Under the pieces are notes generated by a model that saw nothing but the letters and a program-made list of their open reading frames with translations, ran no database searches and was not told the DNA's origin. Positions 26,571 to 64,000 of a DNA stretch of 64,000 nucleotides are shown here, piece after piece. The stretch spans positions 7,618,808 to 7,682,807 of the forward strand of contig JACDOX010000017.1 in the NCBI GenBank assembly GCA_014549065.1. Direction: 5' to 3'. Position 1 is the stretch's first letter, and each line of letters opens with the position of its first letter. The DNA comes from Cardinalis cardinalis. Lineage: Eukaryota > Chordata > Aves > Passeriformes > Cardinalidae. A program made the translations under genes and the position numbers.

Positions 26571-27764
26571 TTGATAAAATACCTATCTTTTTTTCTTCAC
26601 AGAACAAATAGGGAATGAAAAAAAGGTGCAGTTGAATTTGTTGTTCTACTTGTTAAGACACAGTAGAGGTACTCTAGTTTCATGTCTCTCTTTTTATAAT
26701 TGTTGCCATCCACAGTGTGTGTGTCTTGGTATGANCTCCTCTTAGTAGGATCTCAGCACTTTGAAGTAAATAATAGGCAATACAACTACATCTATCAAAC
26801 ATTAATTCTTTTATTCCATTTGGAGAAAGAGGAGCATATAGTAAAGCATTTTATGATCCTTGGTATACATTCGATGATGTTGTCCTCCACTTCTGTTGTT
26901 GCATGCTATGCATCATTTGGAAATCAAAAGATGGCTTTTTATTTTAGTTTCTCTCTCAGGTGTAAACCAAAACAAGCAGATTGCCCTACACAGAAGGGAT
27001 TCAGAGTTATCTGGTTGGCAGTTTAGAAGGGTAAGAGTATCATCTTTTGTAGGGGAATTTATTGCTTTGACATCCTTTGGGAAAAGAGATGCAGAATGTA
27101 GCCCATTCTTTATTTTCCAAAAAGCGCTGAGCCAAAATAGAAAAGTTCATCAGAAGAGACTTGGCTAGACACATTGCACAGACAGACCTAGCATGTTACA
27201 TCTAGGCCAATAAACTAATTAGATAGTAAATATCAGAAGACCTACTTGTTCATTAAACTAATTGAGCTAATACTGTCCAGACATTAAAATATGAGGAGTG
27301 AAAGCTATGTTCAAACAAAACAGCTGTAATGACTTACTGATAAATACTGCCTGGCTGCATAAGGCTGGGTGGTATCACTCAAGGGGAGTAAAAAGATTTC
27401 CTTTGCACAGCAGCAATAATCTGTATATTCAGAGAGAATTTAAACACATGATTGAAATCCACAGCACANCATGTTCACTGCAGAGGTGGAGATGTTGCAG
27501 CTAAGCTTGTATTAGAAACCAGCATCCCTGAATTTACATCTCATCTTCAGGAAGATATTTTATATTAAATTTTGGAGAAATAGACAAAGAATGTTTGAAC
27601 TAAAGGATTGGCAAGAATAAGAGAAAGCATCAGCCATTGGAATTCTCTAATTTAACTTTTACTGCCTCAACAAAATCAAAATAAAGAGAGAAAATTGAGC
27701 TTCTGGGTCTTATATACTTAGAAGATTAATGTAACTCTTCTTTTTAAAGTTCAGATTTTGGAAT
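26571..27764. other. Intergenic, no gene seen
   Basis: AT-rich, chance open frames only. Confidence 0.55.
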
Positions 27765-27942
27765 CATCACAGAATAGTTTGGGTTGGAAGCAACCTTAAA
27801 CATCATCTTGTTCCAATACCCCTGCCATGGGGAGGAACACCTTCCAATAGACCAAGTTGCTTAAATCCCCACCCAACCTGGCCTTGAGCACTTCCAGTGA
27901 AGGGGCATCCACAGCTTCTCTAAGCAACTTGTTCCAATGAGA
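27765..27942 (-). mobile_element. CR1 LINE 3' fragment
   Basis: Reverse-complement CR1 3' end: cacagaatagtttgggttgg, then caatacccctgccatgggga, acctggccttgagcacttcc, ggggcatccacagcttctct and cttgttccaatgag. The element's sense strand is minus. About 180 bases survive. Confidence 0.9.
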
Positions 27943-30900
27943 TTGTGTGACTGCCACAAAAGCTCAGTTCAGCTGTCTCAAATTAATATTAAGAATCCAC
28001 ATTCTGACTGGAATAACTGAAATGGAATGCACAGTACTTCTTCCTTTTGAACAGTTAGAGAAATGCCTTCAAACCTCTCAATGGCAACTAAGTGCTTTGG
28101 GCTGAGAGGAAACAGGAAACTATTCCAAGGGTCATTTTCGAATGGGCTGTCCTGAAGCTGAGGGTTTCCTATGGTCCTGGATGTTCATACGCCTCCACCT
28201 ATATCCAAGTGATAGAAATTCAATCACCCATTTATATCTTCTAATTTGATATGAAACTGTAAAAATGTTNTGAGAAATAGATCTCAGCAGAACTTACTGC
28301 AGATGCCCTACAAGTCTCTTGCAGTGAAATTATTTATCAAATATGTGAGAACTTGTCAGGAGTGAGGATTTCTGAACCTTGTCCTAGATTGCTTTTTATA
28401 TATGGATTAATGAATGAAGTAATAAATCAAAAAAGACTTCTGTGCTCTGATTATTCTCAGTTCCTTGTACACAGCTTCTTTTAATGTCATACCTGCAAGG
28501 TAATGGGGAGAAATAGCACAGAAAAAGATAGGACTGGAGAGAATCAGCTNCTCTTTTTGTAGTGATTCTACCTAGTGCTGCTTAGCCTTTTTTGATTATA
28601 TTTGCTCTGTGATGCCTAAAAACTGGGTGGGAAACAGAATTCTTCCCTCCCTCAGAACACCCATGTGATCTGAGGGAATGAGTTTCTTCAGACNCAGCAT
28701 AATTACTGGCTGTATTTCAGAGAACAGTATAGATTTTACAGGATATTTGTTCTTGTCTACAGCGAGGCATGGAAACACATGTAACAAATGTAAGCATTAT
28801 TACATCTTTTAGTCTTCAAAAGCAGTCAGCTGTAACCTTACTACTACTGTCAGTTACAGTTCTAAAGGTCACAGTTATTACAGAAAACATTGTTGATTTA
28901 ACTGTCTAATCTAGCCAAGATAANTTGTTAGAAATTGATCTGAAAGCAAGTGAGAGCACCAACATGAAGGTGTAACACCTCTTTTCCAATTTATTTAGTT
29001 TTTTAATAATATTAATTTGCCATACATAGAAACCCAAATGTCTTGGAAATTCATAAACTTTCATAGTCCATCCACAGATTTCCAGGCAGGTAGTACACAA
29101 CAGGGTCCAAGAGTCTTTTCTAAGACTTTTAAAAGCAAATTTTCCTTCTGTAGCTTGTGGAATCTGTCTAGATTTATTTTCTTTCAGGTATTACAAAGTC
29201 TTTGGGAAGAAGTGTAAATGAGGAGGAGNCATTTCAGGCTGCCAACTGTGGAGGCTATATGACTTGTAATCACAAGTGCTCTGACAGTGTTTGCTATTCT
29301 GTTGCTGGAAAATCCCCCTTGCCTATCCTGAAGCTTTTATTTTCTCCTTATCCCTCATTTGCATTCTCTCTTTCATCCAAACAGCACCACAAGTTCAGCA
29401 TTTTGACAGGTTGTCATCAGTACCATCCCTATCCTGAGGGCTAGATCCACGATGCACAATTGTTCTCCACGGCCTCTTTCATCTTTCCTGTGGAGCAAAG
29501 GAGGATGCAGAAAAATTTCAATGTTTTAACACACGGACTACTGTAGAAAGGGGGGGATAATGCATTTTAGCATTCAAAGGGGTGGGTGCCAGATTAATGT
29601 GACAAACCTGCAAGAAGCTGGATAGATAGCCAGGAAGAGATGACACAAGGTGCAGTAGAAAGAGTTTTAAATTGGTGCTGAAACAAGCCATGTTAGCACT
29701 GATGTCATGAAGTCATGGAGTGTTTGCATACCACAGCAAGTGTTTGTTTTCTCCTTAGGGACAGTTTGTGTTTACTACAGCTGACAAGAAGAAAGGTGAG
29801 GAAGAAAGAGACAGTCTGTTTTAAAGCAGGATAGGAGAAGAAGTAAAAAAAAAAAGGCAAGTCTTTCATATTTTCCTGGTGTTTGGAGAATATTTTGCTC
29901 TGCAATTTAAACAGATTGTAGCTGGTGAAGGGTGGGAGTCCTTCAAAAGAAGGAACGTGAGAAAACAAAATGGAAATTGTCAGTTAAATCTTGAATCTGA
30001 ATTCACCAGGATGGTGTAGGGTAGAAGGGTCTAGAAACTTGAAGTCAAACAGACACTGGCAACTTGGCAAGCTGTTTGCTAGTGATTTCAGGCCATGTGT
30101 ACTTCACAATCCTATCAATCTAATATAAAATGGCCCAGACTGTATTTATCCTACATATACCTAGACTGCATTTATCTCACAGCTAAAAGGAGCAGATCAC
30201 CTGATCAGCATGCACGCATATACTCACCTGCAGCGCAGTTTGGGTCAAAAACTATCCCAATAGCATTCGGGGGATTTTTGGTTAGCCCTGTGCACACAGA
30301 GGGTTTAGAAGATAGCAGCTGATGGCAACCACTGAACAGTCCCACTGACAACAAACCTGGGACAGTTCATTTCCCTTTGTGGTCCTGGGCTGGCTCCAAA
30401 GACAAGAACTGCTAAAATCAAAAAGAACTCTTTCACTACAGTGACTCAATATACTCACTGAATACACAGAGAAAGACTGTATATAAAATATTTAACATAT
30501 AGATACATTTTAAAAGTAAATACTTAGCCTACTAAGGCTTTCCCNACCATATCAAGTTTTTAAATGAAAGAGATATTCTCTTATGTACTTCAGGAGTTCA
30601 GAATTGAGATGCTAAATAAAATCAGTATTTCAAGGTAGAACTGTGTCTCACTGCTTGTTGTGCAGTATCCAGAAAAGAGTAATTTCCTGTTGAAATTAGA
30701 AATTAAAAAGAAATTAAAGTATGGTTTATCAGAAACTGACATTGCAGCCAAGTGACGGTATTGTTGACTCCGGTTTTTTGAAACCTACGTAGAGATTTCT
30801 TTTTCTAATTGCAGATCCCTAACAAACACACTAAAAGAGACATGTATGTGGTGAATTTTTGTGTACAGACATGCCCAGAACAGGTTAAATATATTCAGNT

Positions 30901-31599
30901 GACACCTCCTTGGACAGGCAATTTCTTGCTTTCTTTTGCACTAATGCTTAACAGCCCAGCTCAGAGGAGACCTTGGAATTCCTTAGGCCCGCGAAGATGT
31001 AGGAAATAACATAACTTTAAAGAATTTGAGAGATTGTGTATTTGTTTTTCTCAGCCTTCATTTAGATTTACAGCATTAGGGAATGTTTTTAAGTATTTTA
31101 TCCCTGTATCAATTATTCTCTGAAGAGGGCTTCACTGTATATCTACAATATTGCACTTGTGCAGCAAAAACAAGCATCTGAAGAACCCTCATGAAAATAC
31201 ATAAAAGCCAATTATTGTGATTTGTGTTTACATTCCAGCTGTCTTCTAATGAGATTTTTTTCCATGCCATTAAAAAAAGAGGATAGCACTGTCAATTTCT
31301 GGACTCAGAGATAAAGTTCATGAAAACATTTAAGTATCTATTTCACTTTTTGTCTTCTTGAGAAATTTTCCTGAAAAGATATTAACTTAAACATATCCAG
31401 GAGAGCCTTCATGAATTAAAAAAATCGATTAAATAGAAGCAAGTAACTGCACAATGAGAGTGAACTCAGCCACCCCTTGATAGCCATTGTCTCTTCCCAA
31501 CTCACAGGAACTGCTCACCTTTGATGATAAATGCCCAATGTATTTTGGGGCAGTCAAAAGGACAGCTCTGGCTTCCAGAGGAATTCTTCCAGACTGCTA
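27943..31599. other. Intergenic, no gene seen
   Basis: No recognisable exon, RNA gene or repeat; mostly AT-rich. Confidence 0.55.
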
Positions 31600-31850
31600 A
31601 TATTTCTCCTTGACTTTGAGCGGGGGCCAGATGATCCAAGGTGAGACCTTGCTACTGCCAGTGTGGGAGTTCGAGGTTCATGGAGCGCCTCTGGCTGACC
31701 TGGGCACCCCAGCATGGAGACCTAGAGCCCCAAAGCCCCACATACANACACCCATGTCCCTGCCCAAAAGCACTTTGCTGAGCATCCAGCTCAGGCCCCT
31801 GCCCACACATACAGGAGAAGTTGAATGAAGCCCTGTAGGAAGTGGGAGGG
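31600..31850. other. GC-richer patch
   Basis: A short GC-enriched segment with open frames on both strands but no recognisable protein. Noncoding element or repeat remnant cannot be distinguished here. Confidence 0.3.
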
Positions 31851-33762
31851 AGTGAATATGCCACAATAACATACCCAAACTGCAGCTGCTGTAATAGCAC
31901 AGTCAGTGTTCCTGTTTCTTAGAGAGTGCCATGTATATCAAACCTTCTCAGTCTTAATTACAAAACAAAAAATAGTATGATCCTCTTACTGTATGTCTTT
32001 CTTCACCCTCTCATCTGCTCTGGTGTTTTAAATACCCAAGTTTTAGTTTGAAACAGATGCCTCAGCTTCAGCATCCTCTTGTNATGACTTAATACTCTAA
32101 GTAAGACCAAAGACAGAGGAAAAAGACGCTACACTGTGCACAACTTCTGAGCAAATGGACTTGAATATTCATTAAACAACATTTAATTTAAACACCCAAA
32201 CCCTAAAAGCAGCAACATATGGGCCTGTTTTATTTTACATAAGCTGAATAGGAGGTTGTGCCATTAGTTTCTGCAGACATAATGTTCATTACAAATGAAG
32301 TATGTTTTCCTTTAGGGAATGCACCACCATTTCTGTAGTGTTGTCATTCCCCCAAAAGGTTCAGTGTACTTACCATATGAAGTACTATTCTTGGCAATGT
32401 GCTTCAAATGTAAACAAAATTCCCATAGATTTTAATCGACAAGGNGAACCTGAGGCAAATTAAATTCCTTAATAAGAAACAAACAATGAAAAGANCCCTC
32501 CCTTTTCAGTATTTTACCATATTTAAAAGACTATCTCGACTTCATAGTTTGGTACATGGGTTTTTCTCCTGCTCTTTGTGGTGGAACGTTTTTGCATAAC
32601 TGTGTGATATGTGGTTCTACAGTCCTCTGCTGGCTAAAGGATTACTTTGCACAACCCCTTTCAGAATCTAGTTTGTTTTCTTGCATGTGCCTTTACTGAA
32701 AAGCAAGATACTTGCTCTTGAATTTTGTGTAGATTAAAAATGGCTAGATTAAAAACATTTTGATTACTCAGCAAGCTTCATGAAAAAAATCTTGCACATG
32801 GTCCTGCACTTCATATCCCAAGATAGCTACTTAAGTAGTAAAACAATTGAAAAAAAGGAAAAGAAAAAAAGACTGGGAGAACTAAGCTGAACTAAGCAAG
32901 AGAAGATTCACTACAAAAGAAATTACTTTGTATCTTTGCTAAATAATACAGTTAACATAGGACTGAAGAAGTGTAGAATCTTGANACACCTGGGAAATCT
33001 ATCCCCTTTCATCCACATAACAGCATTAGAAAATGCTTTACAAATTTCCCTTGACCCTGCAGACAGCTCCCTCAGGTTTCTGCTGAGTTTTTTGGCACTT
33101 GTACCCACAGGGGCTCCAGTGGAGCACTGATGANCCACTAGGAAAGAGTGATAAACAAATTGCTTTGTATGAACTTTGTGATTATTATCATTCTTACACG
33201 GTCTATGGGAACATAAAGATAGAAAAAGCACCTGCAAGCAGAACAAATAAAATAAACAAAAAGCCACTGGGTCCATATGCAACAGGCAGCTTGAACAAAG
33301 ACAAGATATTCTCTTGGCTAAGCAGGCTTGTGGGTTAAAGAAACCTCAGGAGTCTTTAAGGGAGACAGCAAAAGATCTAAGATTGAAGAAGTAACTAGCT
33401 TCCCCCACTTGTAAAACATTAAATTCAGTAGTAATCACACAAAGTATTTAAAGGACAAGGTGTTTATGCTGTGGGCCAATGAACTTCACTACTGAATACA
33501 GGGATACAAGTTATAAACCTCAGAGAAGAATGCCCCTAGTTAGGCAGCCAGATATGGAAACAGCTGAGTAGTGAGACTAAAAGGGTACAAAATTATGTTT
33601 ATCTATCATCACTGACAAGAGTTAATCCCCTTACAGTAAGTCTGGAATGTTCCAGTGTTCCCACTTCACACACAAAGCACAGAAGAATAAAGAAAGAGGA
33701 TATTTTTTTAAGTACCTCACTGTTTTAAAGGCATAAGTGTAAATATACTTCTGTACAAATAC
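31851..33762. other. Intergenic, no gene seen
   Basis: AT-rich, A-rich run at about 32,850-32,870. No recognisable feature. Confidence 0.55.
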
Positions 33763-33860
33763 ATAGAATAGACTATTTCAGTTGGAAGGGAACTACAATT
33801 ATCATCTTGTCCAATGATCTGACTGAGTCAGGGCTGCCCTTAAAGCAGATATGAAGGGCA
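33763..33860 (-). mobile_element. CR1-like LINE 3' fragment, diverged
   Basis: The sequence reads catagaatagactatttcag, then ttggaagggaactacaatta and a tctgactgagtcagggctgcc block, as in the reverse complement of a CR1 subfamily 3' end. The match fades after about 33,860, and whether the next 120 bases belong to the same element is unclear. Confidence 0.65.
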
Positions 33861-36800
33861 TTGTCCAGGGAATTGTAAGGTTGTCCAGNGACATCCTGCC
33901 AGGACTGTAGGAGCACCTCACTTGTCTGCAGCAGGACAGGATTTTCTAAGGAGGCTCCCCCAGCTCTGTCTGTGCAGCACACCACGTTAAGGCTTCTGTA
34001 AAACTATTTCTTCCTCCTATACTGAGGGTCTCACCCAGGTCATCAGACACTTCATACCAACAAAGTATCGCCAGGAGCCAAAACACAGTAGAACCAAAAT
34101 AAAGTATTCACCATGCTAAGGGGAGATTTATTTTTTTTCAAAAGCACAAGTCAGAGTGACAAAAAGCAATTAACAGGCATTAAGACAAATGAAGATTTTC
34201 ATGTTTAATAAAAATGAAAAAAAATTATGCATATTGCACTTAGTGTTTAATGACAGATGTTTATTTTTCAGCATTTCCTTGACTCTGGACAATTCAATTG
34301 CACTGTTTTCTGTGGTTTGTGCATGAGTACAGTCCTTCAGTGCTTGTTTTTACAAGCACTATGCAGTTCAATGCTAGGAGTAATATATTCTCAGTTAANT
34401 AACTCCTCAAAAACATGCAAATTTAGCATCAGTGTGTGAATAGGAAGCAGTTTCTCCCAGTCCTAGGTCCTTACATTACTTTTCACTTTTGTAATGCCCT
34501 GAAGTAGGGCCTAAATTAACCTCTCTACAATAACCAGAATTGATCAATTAAAATAAATACTTAAAATCTCTCAGCTCTCATATTTTCTGATACCCTTCTA
34601 CTTGCCTAAAAAACCAAACCAAAACAAAAACTTAATTTCACCTCTTGTCTGTGGCAGGATCCATCACAGTATGAAGAGAACAGGGAAACAAGCTATGCAA
34701 GAACTATTGACCAACATTTTAAGAATTCAACTGTTTCCACTCTTTTAATTTAAAAATATTAAGCCGTTTTGATTGTTATTTTACATTGGCTGTTAAACCA
34801 GGCAGAAAACATTGAAAAAGCAAAATGTCAGCCCCAATTTTCTACTTACAGCAAACACTGTGCAGGAGATATGGACCTAAGGTCATCTGTCACAGGAAAG
34901 TTTTATTATCAGTGATTGAAACCTGTTATCAAATCAACACAAATGATGCCTGGCTTAACAAACAGGCTAGCAAAAATTGACAGAAAATGATAGCAGGGTA
35001 GCAGCTCCAGTACAATCAAATCAGATCATCATGAAAGGCAGCGAAGCATGTTTCTCCTAATGGGGGTCAGTGTGCAGCCTGGCCAGCTTCATTAAATAAC
35101 AGCTGTATTTTAACCCAGGGAACACAAGTACAAACTGTTACCATCCACCCCAGTGAAGCACTGCACTTATCATTTTTGCTGGTTGTGCAACATCTACTGT
35201 GTTAGGAGAAGGCACAGGTGCNCTGAATCCTCTGCCCCAGCACATTGCTGGACTTTACCTAAGATCTCTGTNTATCAACAGCAGCCACAGAAACACGATG
35301 AAGCTTTGTCAGAAGCACNGGCTGTCAATGGCCAGCTCTTGGAAATCACNGTTACCTTCCACCACACAGGATGTTTCATTAGTCACTGCCTTTACAGAGA
35401 GGAATAAATTAAGAGGAAATTTACAGAATTCGAGTTGTGGACGAAATTTCCCAGGGAATATTTTTAAGACGTACCAAGAATTCAAAAATGTTAGCAACAA
35501 ACTCAAGTTTCCATTTAATCCCTTTATAATGAAGGTGTCCAAAGACATGANTGTACTTGGATGTGCCTACTCCTGACACTGATTTGTAGAAGTTTACTCA
35601 AACCTTTCCCTNTTACATCTTAGATGTATTACAACAAATACATTCATGGAAATAATCTTATTGTGATTCTGTTAGGGACAGTAATGAACACAAGAAATTT
35701 TTGTCGCCTATTTTGGAAAATTTACCTGCTCAGATGAAATTTTGCCAGCATTCATAGCAAAAATAATTAACTACTTTTATCTCATCTCTTAGCAGTACCA
35801 AAAACCCCATCCAAAAAAAGGTTCACTAGATCTTGTTTTGCTCAAACAGAAGCACATGAGCANGAAGCATTCACAACAGGTATTTCAAACTTACTATATG
35901 AATCTAGTATCATCAACAGCTGTTACTGGACAAGTCTATTTCCTCTGTGTAAGAAACCAATGACATTAAACTATTTTTTAATAGGAACTGACCAAAATAT
36001 TAACAAGTTAATTTCTTCTGACTGTTACAAACAGATTTGATAGTGACCTATATACTTCAGTCCTTAGATGACACATTTTCTATCAATAGAAAGAACTCAC
36101 ATGGCCCATTCAGCTGACTGTTGGGACTGCAGTCTTCTCAAAGCANACTGTGCCTCATTTATTTCAAGCCACTGTTGGTCAGTTTCATTTCTTCCCTTCA
36201 ATATTTGTTCTCAAACTTGTTACAAAGCTGGTCCCTAGACAAAACCACCTCATTGCACCCAGGTGTTGCCAAATTTTGCCATCTTTTGCCTTTACCAAAG
36301 CTCTCTTTTTCTGTGCAGCAGGACAGTAATCTCTGCTGCTATACAATTTTGAGTCCTTCCTACAGGAAAACATTTTTTGTGTCTGCAGCTCTAACAAGCC
36401 CTGGTCATCGTGAACAGTGATTATTACAAGTCTTTCCACATATATAAATTTGAGACTGCTCGCCACCAGATTAATTTANAAGTTGTTCTCCAAAATTCCT
36501 CCATCTTCTAATCCAGACTCCAGATTGTTGTTAAATTAATAAAATTATTGAGACCCCGAAAGGTGAGGGCCAGGCCAAGCAGGCAACAGTGACAAAGCTA
36601 CTATCTCTAAATGATGGGATGTGCCAAGTTCAGCAGGAATAAAAGGGTTGCTTCAGCACACAGTAGGGAAAAAGTGAAGATTCCAGTTCCACTTAATTGT
36701 TTTACCTCCCACAGGAAAGGGGATTAACCCAGTGTTCACAGCATGACATGTGCATTAAACCTCTGAACTACAGAAAACCTGCTACACNTTGCTTAGACTG

Positions 36801-38315
36801 GAGTGCAGAGGCAAATACTGGCAGAGCAAACCTCACATGAAGAGCTGTGTACAACTCCCAACTGCTGAAGCATGAAGATTCCAATAATATGGCACCAAGC
36901 TGTAACCATTTCAATCCATCTGCTTTACAGCTACTGTACTACCCACATTAACAAATCTGTATTAAATAAAATGTAGTACATTACAAAGTTGAGGAAGAAA
37001 ACCTTCAGTACTCAAATACCAGAAATAATTTCTTCTGGAGGCAGACATCCCCCCCCTTAACAGTACTGTTAACTCAAAACATCAATTCTACACAAGGCAC
37101 TATGTCACATACCTTTATGCAAGCACTTATTTACAGATCCTTTCTTGATTGCATAAATTAAGGTAAGGAGGCTTCTGAAAAGAGCAACTAGAATTTGTGC
37201 CAGCAGTCTAGGGCTTTCAAGTAGTAAACATTTGGAAAACACTAACTCTACGGTCTTCACTGAAACAGATGGTTTCCATTGAATTCAAACCAAGAGTGAA
37301 ACAAACATATCACTTCACTTCTCAGCTCCTTCACAGAACTATTTTTAATGCATGTCTTCAAAGAAATTGACCTCTTTGGCAGGGGAAAATTTGGCCTCCT
37401 TTCAGCCTATTCTATGAAAAATTGCTGTGTGTCTCCCTTGTATTTCTATTGCTGTTTTCACACCACCCCCTAGTGATTGTTCAATTACACTAAACCGTGT
37501 CACTCCTCTCTCCTTTCATGCTGAGCATTATACATGGNAAGGGTTTATGCACATAGCACCACAGCTGTATGAGCTGTATAAGTGTGATGCTGCTGAACAG
37601 ACAGCAGCAAACCCCCTAGGCTCAGGACTCCAACTGAAGGTACTACAAGAGGCATTAGGTTCTTCATCTATACTTAGCAGATCCTGTACAACATCCACTT
37701 TCAAACCCTTTAACANCTCTTAGCTGTGGTAGCACTGGTTTTCTCCCTCAAACACTAAAAGCACTTGACCTGTTTTACAATGTGCTGCCCAGTACAAAGG
37801 TAGTGCAATTCAAAAATACTGCATTTAGGTAAAAAAGTCAGTTTTATTCAACACAGTTGCTAGAGCTCCCCAGTCTGTTTNAGTCCTATTTAAAGTACAG
37901 AATTTCTGCATTCCATACTCCTCAAAACATCTGCNCCAGACTGCTCACACTTCTATCTTAAATGGCTCCTCTAACATTATCAGATGAAAAATTAGGGGTT
38001 GTTAGGAGAATTAAGCTGCCACACAGCTTGCAAGCCAGAGACAGACCCCAGAGCCTGTCCTGGTAACTCAGGAAGAAAAGACAAATCCTTCCTAATGCCT
38101 CAATTAGCCAAAATATTAACTGTGGAAGTAGACAGCTCTGAGTGTCTGTCTGCATGTCTAGTTCTCCCTTCCTCTATGTTCTAGANGTCTATATAAAACA
38201 GGCAGACAAGCAAAAGGACTTTCCAAACACAGTTTGAACAAGAGCATGCCTACCTCCAACACTGCCTGCTAGGAATTAGCTCCTACTAGGAAGCTCTGCA
38301 ATTAGCTCCTACCTG

Positions 38316-38333
38316 TACGAAGCTCACTTCGTA
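38316..38333. repeat. Perfect 7-bp inverted repeat
   Basis: Arms tacgaag and cttcgta are separated by four bases (ctca). Transcribed past the RPS24 poly(A) site it would form a tight hairpin. No function is shown. Confidence 0.8.
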
Positions 38334-38340
38334 TGAGAAT

Positions 38341-38355
38341 GAAGTGGTTCACTTC
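38341..38355. repeat. Perfect 6-bp inverted repeat
   Basis: Arms gaagtg and cacttc with a three-base loop, only seven bases from the neighbouring inverted repeat. Confidence 0.75.
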
Positions 38356-38467
38356 AAATTGATACTCAAAACAAGACTTGTTTAATTATGAACAGATTTT
38401 AATCCAGTGCAAACAGTACACCTATACTGAATTTCTCAAACTTTACAAAATNGTAGCTTTGCAATCA

Positions 38468-45093
<6,626 letters not shown>

Positions 45094-45809
45094 ACCGGCG
45101 CCACGCCGCGGCCAATCATAAGGCGGCGCGGGGCTCCTTCCGGCAGGGGTGGAGTTGTGCGTGGGGCCGCCCTTTTCAGAGCAGTCCTGGCCGGAAATAG
45201 CGGCGGGCGTGGCTTCCGTGTGCCCCATAAAACCGGGCGCGGAGGCAGTTTCGCGTCAAAATGGGACAAGGCTGGGCCTTGTAAATGCTGGGCGGTGCCC
45301 TCGGCTAAGCTCAGCCCTACTGTGTGTTGGATTTCCTGTGGGGTTGTGCGCCTTGGGGGTCTCGCCGCTGGTAACCCGAGGCTGCTGTGGGGACAAGCNG
45401 AGCCGGGGACTCAACACGGCGGAGCAGTCTGGCTGAGGAGTTCTTTGGGGTTCTGGGAGTTGGGCCTCTTCAGCNTCGGGATTAGAGAACTGAGAGAGAG
45501 CCTCATTCATGTGCCTAGGCAGGGAGGGCTGTNAGAGCGAAGTTGGGCTCGGTTCTGTGGTGCCGGCTAATAGGCCAAGGGGCGGTGTGCCGGTCATGCT
45601 CGGGAAGTGCCCCCTGAAGACGAGAAGCAGTTTGTTCGCTGTGCTCTGAGCGCGCACGGGAGCAGGGTGCCGGTGCCTGTGGAGGCTCTCTCCGCGGCGG
45701 TGTCCCGGGAGCGGCGGCGCCGGCAGGGGGCGCTGTGGGCGGAGGCCGCGCTGACCGCCCCGGCCCAGGCCCCGCGTTCAGCCGCCCGGGCCCCGCCGCA
45801 GCCGCCGCG

Positions 45810-64000
<18,191 letters not shown>

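Larger units (their letters stand above)
33861..38467. other. Intergenic, downstream of RPS24
   Basis: No coding exon recognised. Two small perfect inverted repeats lie about 115-150 bases beyond the RPS24 polyadenylation region (listed separately). An uninterrupted run of eight C occurs at about 37,050. Confidence 0.5.

Noticed and set aside
1..38467. Hidden exons of a further protein-coding gene
   Set aside because: I read the open frames for known vertebrate families and splice-flanked exons and found none. A distant conserved exon under 100 bases could still be missed without an alignment.

Overview
The window is vertebrate nuclear DNA, almost certainly from a bird and probably a songbird. 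The evidence is the CR1 LINE 3' ends, two avian-type retroviral LTR fragments, small introns, and two recognisable genes whose proteins match their vertebrate orthologues almost residue for residue. The gene pair RPS24-POLR3A is adjacent and divergent in other vertebrates too (established knowledge). Isolated single N bases are scattered through the sequence and behave like collapsed heterozygous sites rather than gaps.

Layout. Positions 1 to about 38,470 are AT-rich and I find no supportable protein-coding exon there. This stretch holds a 44-bp minisatellite (1611-1960), several CR1 fragments, two solo or partial LTRs (about 4500-4995 and 21614-22101), a possible relic of a tRNA-derived SINE (about 9430-9650), and a few GC-richer or CpG-bearing patches that could be regulatory elements. 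It looks like the start of the gene-poor interval beyond RPS24.

Positions about 38,470-45,093 on the minus strand carry a complete RPS24 gene (small ribosomal subunit protein eS24). It has a 5'TOP start, an exon 1 that contributes only the initiator ATG, three main coding exons, two very short alternative exons that set the C-terminus, and a terminal exon with two AATAAA signals. Positions 45,810-64,000 on the plus strand carry the 5' two thirds of POLR3A, the catalytic largest subunit of RNA polymerase III. Twenty exons encode residues 1-929 and the gene runs off the window end. The two start codons are about 0.75 kb apart in a CpG island with ETS-type sites, a CCAAT box and GC boxes, so this is a bidirectional promoter joining a ribosomal protein gene to the polymerase that makes 5S rRNA and tRNA.

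I did not find a convincing new biological system. The most useful points are the RPS24 alternative tail exons, the compact shared promoter, the three-frame-open minisatellite, the wobble-only Ns in POLR3A exons, and exact conservation of the POLR3A exon 13/14/15 boundaries.
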